Assembly: GCA_027486155.1 (NCBI GenBank)
Contig: JAIXPR010000402.1
Coordinates: 1-13,533, forward strand
DNA from: Pseudomonadota bacterium
GTDB taxonomy: Bacteria; Bdellovibrionota_C; UBA2361; OMII01
Direction: 5' to 3'
DNA: 13,533 bases
The stretch's first letter is position 1. Each line of letters opens with the position of its first letter. The notes below the pieces were generated by a model, which worked only from the letters and a program-made list of their open reading frames with translations, searched no databases and was not told the DNA's origin. Both the position numbers and the translations under genes were made by a program. This document shows positions 1 through 6,300 of this stretch, one piece after another.

Positions 1-1
1 A

Positions 2-55
2 ACAGCAAGTAAGTATCGGGCACAGAGACTCCGTGAAGGCGTCTGGACTGAGTAA
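2..55 (+). CDS. possible 3' end of an upstream gene (partial)
   Basis: A reading frame open from the left edge ends at a TAA at 53-55, inside the loop of the terminator at 39-75. The visible tail reads TASKYRAQRLREGVWTE. A stop codon inside or just before an intrinsic terminator is common, which is the main reason to suspect a real gene end. The frame starting at base 3 is also open and runs to a TGA at 78-80, past the terminator, which makes it less likely. There is too little sequence to name a product. Confidence 0.3.
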   Translation, partial: TASKYRAQRLREGVWTE

Positions 56-75
56 TAAGGTCCAGGCGCTTTTTT
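39..75 (+). terminator. Rho-independent terminator of the upstream transcript
   Basis: A 10-bp stem pairs 39-48 (GCGTCTGGAC) with 60-69 (GTCCAGGCGC), with a single G-T pair. The loop is 11 nt (49-59) and six T residues follow at 70-75. This is the classic plus-strand intrinsic terminator layout. There is no matching T-run for the minus strand, so it most likely ends a gene lying to the left and separates it from the cytochrome-tsaD-rsmA cluster. Confidence 0.88.
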
Positions 76-235
76 ATTGAGTTGGAGAGGGACCTCTGTA
101 TGGGGCAATCCCTCCCGTTGCTCACGGATAGACACGGCTCGGAGCGTGCGATCCCTCACAAAAGAGACAGATGCGACCCCAAAACACGGTTCCCCGCCTT
201 TCCCAATTCTTCCTGGGCGGTGTAGTCTTCACCCC

Positions 236-1120
236 ATGCAGAGGTGGCCCCTTATTATCTTCACTGTGTTGGCTTTGTGTCTTAGCGCGTGCGCGCCGGA
301 TGATCCCCCACCGCCACCCCTGCCTGGAACCTCCGCCTCAGTTGATCGGGGCCAACGGATCGCCGATGGTCTCGGCGCCTGCGGCTTTTGTCATTCGATG
401 GAGGGGAAGCCGGGAGCGCCCCTCTCCGGTGGTCGAATGATGAGCGATACCTTCGGTGATGTAGCGGGTCCAAACATCACGGTCTCTCCGGCTGGTATCG
501 GCACATGGAGCGAGTCCGATGTACGAACGCTCATGCGCGCGAACAAGCGACCCGATGACACCTACCTCTATTCTTGGTTCCACAAGGGGAATGAGTGGAT
601 GTCGGACGCCGATCTGACCGCTCTTATCGCCTACCTGCGCAGCGTTCCCGCGGTCGACACGACCGTTGAGCGACGCGAGATCGGCTGGATCGAGCGTAAC
701 ACGACAGGCTTCTTCACCTCTGCCGCGGAGGTCAAAGGATATGTGCCGCACATATCGCCACGCTTCCGCGTTCAGTACGGTGAGTACCTGACGAACAGCG
801 TGGCTGGGTGCGATAGGTGTCACGCAACTCCGGGGGGCACCTTTGGGTCCGATGAGTATCTCTCCGGAGGCGCGGAGATTACCTTTGATGGCGAGACGAA
901 GGTCGCTCCCAACATCACACGCTCAAAGAGCGCGGGGATAGGGGATTGGAGTGAGGAGGATCTTAAGGTCTATCTGCTCTCAGGCCGAACCCCCTCGGGT
1001 AAGCAGGTCGATACACGGTTCTGTCCGGTAGAATTCTATCAGCGCGCGACACCCGATGAGATCGATTCCGTTGTCGCGTACCTACGATCACTCCCGGTCA
1101 TTGAAGAGCCGCAGTCCTAG
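236..1120 (+). CDS. diheme c-type cytochrome, lipoprotein
   Basis: This 294-residue protein is predicted to carry electrons in the periplasm. I chose the ATG at 236 because it begins a lipoprotein signal: a hydrophobic stretch ending in the lipobox LSAC (Cys19), then a proline-rich linker. A longer frame from a TTG at 77 adds 53 residues with no recognisable character. Two CxxCH heme sites are visible, CGFCH (49-53) and CDRCH (192-196). Each is followed by a PNIT motif, a GIG-W-S segment and an AYLRS helix, as in the two-domain cytochromes that serve membrane dehydrogenases. Neither domain has a methionine at the usual distal-ligand position, and the second domain has none at all after its heme site. 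The stop is 1 base before tsaD. The partner dehydrogenase is not in the window. No good Shine-Dalgarno sequence precedes this start. Confidence 0.85.
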   Translation: MQRWPLIIFTVLALCLSACAPDDPPPPPLPGTSASVDRGQRIADGLGACGFCHSMEGKPGAPLSGGRMMSDTFGDVAGPNITVSPAGIGTWSESDVRTLMRANKRPDDTYLYSWFHKGNEWMSDADLTALIAYLRSVPAVDTTVERREIGWIERNTTGFFTSAAEVKGYVPHISPRFRVQYGEYLTNSVAGCDRCHATPGGTFGSDEYLSGGAEITFDGETKVAPNITRSKSAGIGDWSEEDLKVYLLSGRTPSGKQVDTRFCPVEFYQRATPDEIDSVVAYLRSLPVIEEPQS

Positions 1121-1121
1121 T

Positions 1122-2156
1122 ATGATAGTTCTTGGTATCGAGTCGAGTTGTGATGAGACCGGTTTAGCGATCCTTGAGATCGATGCGGCCGGCGTATCCA
1201 CGATTCGCGGCGAGGTTCTTTCGTCCCAAGTTTCACTACACGAGAAGTACGGTGGGGTCGTTCCTGAGTTGGCCTCTCGTGAGCATATGCGAAACCTTCC
1301 GGTGTTGTGTGAAGAGCTCTTTCGCGCGACCGGCATCTCGCTCGGTGATATCGATGGCATCGGCGTCACCTGCGGACCGGGGCTCAAGGGATGTCTGCTG
1401 ATGGGGGTGACCTTCGCGCAGGGGCTCGGTCTTTCGCACTCTATCCCCGTGTTTCCGGTCAATCACATCGAGGGGCACATCCTTTCCGGTGAACTCCATG
1501 AACCGAAGCTGAAGCCTCCATACCTTACCTTAGTGGTCTCCGGTGGGCACACCGAGATACTCCTCGTTGAGGGGCTCGGTCGCTACACCTGTCTCTGCAG
1601 GACGCGAGACGATGCCGCTGGTGAGGCGTTCGACAAATCAGCGAACCTCTTGGAGCTTCAGTATCCTGGTGGAGCTCGACTCGCTGGATGGGCGGATAAG
1701 GGCGGACCATCTCCACGATTTAAGGTTCCTCGGGTCGCTCGTGAAATGGAGGACTTTAGCTTCTCCGGTCTTAAGACCTCGGTCGCTCTGACGGTGAAGA
1801 AAAACCGCGAGGAGCTCAAGGGCGATCAGAAGCTCTTCGCCGACATGTGTTGGGCTATTCAGGACGGTATCGTTGACCCGCTTGTAGTGAAGGTGTTGCG
1901 TGAAGTGAACGCGCGCCGGTTGCCCCTCGTGGTATGCGGCGGGGTCTCGGCGAATGCTGAACTGCGAAGGCGCCTGACGCAGAAATGCCCCACAGTGTAT
2001 TTTCCGCCGATGAAGCACTGTGTCGATAACGGAGCTATGATCGCTTACGTGGCGGCTAGATACCTTGCGGCCGGAATCACGTCTCCGCGCATCGATATCT
2101 TCAGCCGGTGGCCAGTTGAGACCTTACGCGATTTCTATGGAGTAACAGATGGCTAA
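1122..2156 (+). CDS. tsaD: tRNA N6-adenosine threonylcarbamoyltransferase TsaD
   Basis: TsaD (formerly Gcp/YgjD) transfers the threonylcarbamoyl group from threonylcarbamoyl-AMP to A37 of ANN-decoding tRNAs in the cytoplasm, with TsaB and TsaE as partners. The 344-residue length matches the family (about 340). Visible ASKHA-fold motifs are the N-terminal GIESSCDET, HMRNLP near residue 55, the metal-binding NHIEGH (114-119), SGGHT (140-144), DDAAGEAFDK (163-172), FSFSGLKTS (212-220), CGGVSANAELR (272-282) and the DNGAMIAY segment (302-309). The ATG at 1122 is preferred over the upstream ATG at 1056, which lies inside the cytochrome gene, because it starts exactly at the conserved MIVLGIESSCDET. 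It lies 1 base after the cytochrome stop and overlaps rsmA by 8 bases, so co-transcription is likely. TsaB and TsaE genes are not in the window. Confidence 0.96.
   Translation: MIVLGIESSCDETGLAILEIDAAGVSTIRGEVLSSQVSLHEKYGGVVPELASREHMRNLPVLCEELFRATGISLGDIDGIGVTCGPGLKGCLLMGVTFAQGLGLSHSIPVFPVNHIEGHILSGELHEPKLKPPYLTLVVSGGHTEILLVEGLGRYTCLCRTRDDAAGEAFDKSANLLELQYPGGARLAGWADKGGPSPRFKVPRVAREMEDFSFSGLKTSVALTVKKNREELKGDQKLFADMCWAIQDGIVDPLVVKVLREVNARRLPLVVCGGVSANAELRRRLTQKCPTVYFPPMKHCVDNGAMIAYVAARYLAAGITSPRIDIFSRWPVETLRDFYGVTDG
2139..2142 (+). promoter_or_regulatory. ribosome binding site of rsmA inside tsaD
   Basis: GGAG sits 6 bases before the ATG at 2149, within the last codons of tsaD. It supports the 2149 start and implies translation coupled to tsaD. 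Confidence 0.6.
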
Positions 2157-2979
2157 AGGTCCGCGTCGTGAGCGTGCAAAAGATACCTTGCGAGATTTGA
2201 ACGTTCGTCCGACGAAGGAGAGGGGGCAGAACTTCCTCATTCGTCCGGAGATCCCGCAGGCGATAGCGGATTTCGGTAACGTCCCCGAGGACGCACAGGT
2301 GGTTGAGATAGGTCCCGGTACCGGCGCTCTGACGGAGTATCTGGCGAAGTTCAAGAACCTCACCCTGATTGAGATTGAGCCGAGCTTCTGCGAACATCTC
2401 GCGACGAAGTTTCCTCACGCGAAGATTATTAATGCCGATGTACGAACAGTCGATCTCTCAACGATTGGGAACGATCTCTACGTCTACGGTAACATCCCCT
2501 ACGTTTTCTCCTCAGAGATCGTGTTCCATCTGATCAAATGCCGGGCCCAGGTAAAGCAGGCGGTCATGATGGTGCAAAAGGAGTTCGCGGAGCGTATCGG
2601 CGCTCGCACAAGTACGCGCGCCTACGGAAGTATCTCTGTTTCAGCGCAGCTCTTCTCCGATGTGGAGCTCGGGATAATCGTGCCGGGAGACGCCTTCCAT
2701 CCACCGACCGAGGTCCAGTCGCGCGTGATGAAGCTTACCTTTCGGCAGGCCCCACGGGCTGATGTCCCTGATTACGAGTTTTTCCAGGTAGTGGTTCGAG
2801 CGGCGTTTTCACAACGTCGAAAGAAGTTGCTCAATAGTTTGATGTCGCAAGGTCGGTGGTCGAAGGAGCGGATCCTTGAGGCGCTCGCGGCATCCGGGAT
2901 CTCACCTGACGTGCGAGCGGAGACCCTCTCTGTTGAGGAATTCGCGACCCTGACGAAGGCGTTTGCGCAGGGGGCGTAG
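2149..2979 (+). CDS. rsmA: 16S rRNA dimethyladenosine transferase RsmA (KsgA)
   Basis: RsmA dimethylates two adjacent adenosines (A1518 and A1519 in E. coli numbering) in the 3'-terminal hairpin of 16S rRNA, using S-adenosylmethionine, late in small-subunit assembly. The 276-residue length fits the family. Visible signatures are GQNFL (26-30), the SAM-binding EIGPGTGALT (53-62), the acidic IEIEP (74-78), NADV (96-99), the catalytic motif IV GNIPY (114-118), VQKEFAERI (142-150), a PPTEVQSRV segment near 185-193 and the C-terminal FSQRRKKLLNSL (220-231). Motif IV is NIPY rather than the commoner NLPY, a conservative change. The start overlaps tsaD by 8 bases and is preceded by a GGAG site. A GC-rich hairpin spans the stop codon. 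This is the last gene of the cluster. Confidence 0.95.
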   Translation: MAKGPRRERAKDTLRDLNVRPTKERGQNFLIRPEIPQAIADFGNVPEDAQVVEIGPGTGALTEYLAKFKNLTLIEIEPSFCEHLATKFPHAKIINADVRTVDLSTIGNDLYVYGNIPYVFSSEIVFHLIKCRAQVKQAVMMVQKEFAERIGARTSTRAYGSISVSAQLFSDVELGIIVPGDAFHPPTEVQSRVMKLTFRQAPRADVPDYEFFQVVVRAAFSQRRKKLLNSLMSQGRWSKERILEALAASGISPDVRAETLSVEEFATLTKAFAQGA

Positions 2980-2988
2980 CGGCCCCTT
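2969..2988 (+). terminator. GC-rich hairpin at the rsmA stop, possible weak terminator
   Basis: Seven base pairs join 2969-2975 to 2982-2988, one of them G-T, with a 6-nt loop holding the TAG stop. No T-run follows, so it is not a canonical intrinsic terminator. It may instead stabilise the 3' end of the message, or be chance in GC-rich DNA. Confidence 0.3.
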
Positions 2989-3343
2989 CGAGAGGTATTC
3001 CTAGCCAGCCAGGCCCTCGGTGCTCCCCATCGCCGCCATGACCAGAAGCGTGACCTGGGTTGTCTCCCATCTTCTCAGCTCGTGCCACCTTAACCGAGAG
3101 GCAAGAAATAAGATTTTTACCACAAAGGACGCAGAGGTCGACCCTAGTACCATATCTCTGATGCGTGGTGTCTGGGGTGTCGGGCCCCCCTCAACCCCTA
3201 GAACGTGGTGTACCTCTCCGTACTCGTACGGTAGGATTACCTTGCTTTTCGGTGTTGTTCCTCGTCGGGTCACAGGGATCCGTATCGTGAGGGGTATGCC
3301 GAAACAAAAGCAACCGACCGACGAAAGGCTCGAACATTACACT
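2980..3343. other. 364-bp gap without a recognised gene
   Basis: A frame in phase with the downstream A2M gene is open from 3020, but its translation (cysteine, tryptophan and proline scatter, no homologous look) reads like non-coding sequence. The gap contains a short perfect palindrome at 3218-3231 and a purine-rich motif at 3119-3137. A weak promoter-like pair (TGTACC at 3209, TAGGAT at 3232, 17-bp spacing) matches the sigma-70 consensus only partly. The promoter of the A2M-pbpC cluster is expected here, but I cannot place it with confidence. Confidence 0.5.
3218..3231. promoter_or_regulatory. perfect 14-bp palindrome, possible operator
   Basis: CCGTAC-TC-GTACGG is a 6-bp inverted repeat with a 2-bp spacer, 113 bases upstream of the A2M start. 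It lies between the two halves of a weak promoter-like pair. The size suits a dimeric regulator, but no second copy is visible and a chance origin is quite possible. Confidence 0.25.
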
Positions 3344-6300
3344 ATGCGAACATCTCCTCTCACGATCTCTCTTCTCTGCGTCGCGGTACTTGTAACCTCC
3401 CTGTTCTCCGCGTCAGCGGAGGACGGCGCCCCTGCGGCTAAGGAAAGCGCGGTCTCACTTGTGGGGATGACGCCGGAAGGGGATGATGTCGAACGGCCAA
3501 GTCAGATCGTATTCCAGTTTAGTCGACCTGTTGTTCCCCTTGGTCGGATGGAGCGAAGTGAGAAGGAGATAGCGATCGCGATTGAACCAAAGCTCGCGTG
3601 TGAGTGGCGATGGATGAATACCAGCGCGCTCTCCTGCAACCTGGGACAGAAGGCGATGCCCCAGCTTGCGACGACCTACCGGGTCACTATCCCCACGGCC
3701 TTTGATCTGAGTCGTGGCGAGGTTCTCTCCGCGCCGCAGACTCGCACCTTTACCACTAACCGTCCGCGAGTGACGGAGTCATGGTTTACGACATGGAACG
3801 CGCCGGGGCTTCCCGTGATCGGACTAGCGACCAATCAACGGGTTTCGGCGGAAGCGCTCGCTCAAACCCTTCGTCTTGAGGATGCGCAACGGGTCTCTCA
3901 CGAATTTACCGTCGCGGAGATGATACCCGCGCCGGAGGATGAGTTGAGCGAGGCCGAGATCGCCGAGCAGCGGGGAGAGCGGTGGGTCATCACTCCCAAG
4001 AGGGAGTTGCCGCTCGATACGGACATTAAGCTTACCGTTCAGCCCGGGTTACGCTCTGAAGTCGGTAGTGAGCCCGGCATAGAGAATCGCACCGTCGTAC
4101 AATTCGCTACCTTCCCCGAGTTCTCGTTCCTAGGCGTCTCGTGCCTCGATATCAAAGGGAAATCGATCTCAATCCCAGCAACGGGCACGGTATCCAACCG
4201 CAAGACGCAGCGTTGCGATCCCCTCAATTCGATTCGTCTCCTCTTTAGTGCGCCGGTCCTCAAGGAGGGCGTCAAGGACGCGCTCACCTCGAAGCCTGAT
4301 CTTCGTGGTGGAAGGACCGACTTTGATCCGTGGGCGGATGTCTACTCCTACTCTCGACTGCAGGGCGCGCATCGCCGCGGTGAACAGTACGGTGTAAGCC
4401 TTCCGTACGGCCTCAAAGCGAACACGGAATACTCATTTCAAGCCGCCGCGGAGGGTGTACACGACCAATTCGGTCGATCTCTCCCTACACCACTCGTCGC
4501 CACCCTGTTCACCGATCACCGCCCAGCCCGCTACGTGCTCGATAACCAGGTATCGGTGTTAGAGAAGGAGACCGATTCTCAGCTTCCGGTGATAGTGAAC
4601 AACATCTCCGCGCTGAAGCTCACCTATCAAACTCTCACTGCAGCCGGTAGTCGTTCCGGGCTCACAAAGACCCTCACGCCGTACAGCGCGCAAGATATCG
4701 CGTATCCCTACCCGATCGATGTGCGCGGCATGTTAGATGGAAAATCCGGTATCGTTCAGGGAACCCTTGCGACGCAACCCTCGACGAGTGATGGCTCGAA
4801 GTGGTTCCTCTCTCAGGTAACGCCCTACGCGGTGCATGTGAAGCTCGGGCACTTCAATTCAGCGGTGTGGGTGACATCCCTCGCGAACGGTGAGCCGATT
4901 GCGAACGCGAAGGTCTCTATCGTTAGCGATACCCTGACAAGCCTCAGCGCGACGCCGAAGGTTCTCGCCACCAGTACGACCGACGGGAGCGGTGTCGCGC
5001 TCCTCTCAGGAACCGACACCGTTGATCCGGAGCTCGCTCTTCTCTATCAGTGGGAGCCGAGTAAGCCGCGACTCATGGTGCGGATAGAGAAGGATGGGGA
5101 CTTCGCGTTGGTTCCGATCGGATGGGATTTTCAGGTCTACGCCGGCGACATATACGCGCAGATGAATAAGCGATACGGGCACGTTCGCGCATGGGGTACC
5201 ACCGCGCAGGGGCTCTACAAGGCTGGCGATACCGTTCAGTTTACCTTCTGGGTTCGTAATCAGAACAACGAAACCTTCGTTCCCGCCCCAAGAGAGGGGT
5301 ACAAGCTTGAGGTGATGGACCCCACGGGCAAGGTGGTGTTTGAGGTTCCGAGCCTTACCCTTTCTGAGTTTGGTTCGTTCGCTGGAAGCTTCACCACTAA
5401 GACCGATGCGGCCGTAGGGTGGTACACCTTTGGACTTACCTCAAATTTTTCAAAAGAGCGCTGGGAACCTATTCGGGTTTTGATTAGTGACTTTACTCCG
5501 GCTTCGTTCAAGGTGCAGACGGAGATCCTCGGTGATGTTGTTCGTTCAGAGTCCGAGGTGCAGGTTACAACGCACGCGAGACTCCACGCGGGAGGTCCAT
5601 ACTCTGATGCCGCCGCGCGAGTTACCGCCATCGTCCGCGGCGCGCCTCTGAAGGCCTCTGACCCGCAGCTTGAGAAGTTCTACTTCGAGTCTCAGGTGGG
5701 CACCGAGAAGGAGGTGTACCAGGTAGAGGAGAAGCTTGACGCTCACGGGGATCGTACGACGAAGTTTTCTATGCCAAAGGTCGATATTCCCTACGGCGAC
5801 CTCGTAGTTGAGAGCGCGGTTGGTGACGATCGGGGTAAATCCGTCGCAAACACGTCTAAAACTCGCTTTCTCGGCCGGGACCGGTATGTAGGGATTACGC
5901 ATGCGGGGTGGCTTCTTACCGCCGGCCAGGAAGCGACCGCGCAGGGAATTATTATCGACTCAAACGGTGCCAAGGTGACGAGCACTCCGTTTTCGATCTC
6001 GATCGAACGGGAAGAGACGAAGGCCGTGCGGGTCAAGAGCGCCGGTAACGCGTACGTGACGAAGTACGAGAACTCATGGATTCCCGTTCATCGGTGCGAG
6101 GTCGTTTCGGCCACAGAGCCCTCTCCGTGTGTATTTACACCCCCGTCACCGGGTGAGTACCGGATTACCGGCACAGTGCGCGATACCAAGGGCGTTGAAC
6201 ACACGAGTAGTATCTCTCGATGGGCGACCGGAAAGGGGGATGTTGTATGGGAATCTGGAGCTACTAACGAGCTTCAGATCGTCCCAGAGAAGAAGAGCTA

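Noticed and set aside
77..104. Promoter-like pair TTGAGT and TATGGG with 16-bp spacing
   Set aside because: The -10 half matches only three consensus bases, so it is not better than chance.
77..235. N-terminal extension of the cytochrome from a TTG at 77
   Set aside because: The extra 53 residues have no domain or signal character, and the ATG at 236 begins a clean lipoprotein signal peptide.
338..823. 161-codon minus-strand frame
   Set aside because: It lies wholly antisense to the cytochrome gene, which has clear heme motifs, and shows no recognisable domain.
3020..3343. 108-codon extension of the A2M frame upstream
   Set aside because: The signal peptide begins at the ATG at 3344. The extension reads like non-coding sequence and would bury the signal.
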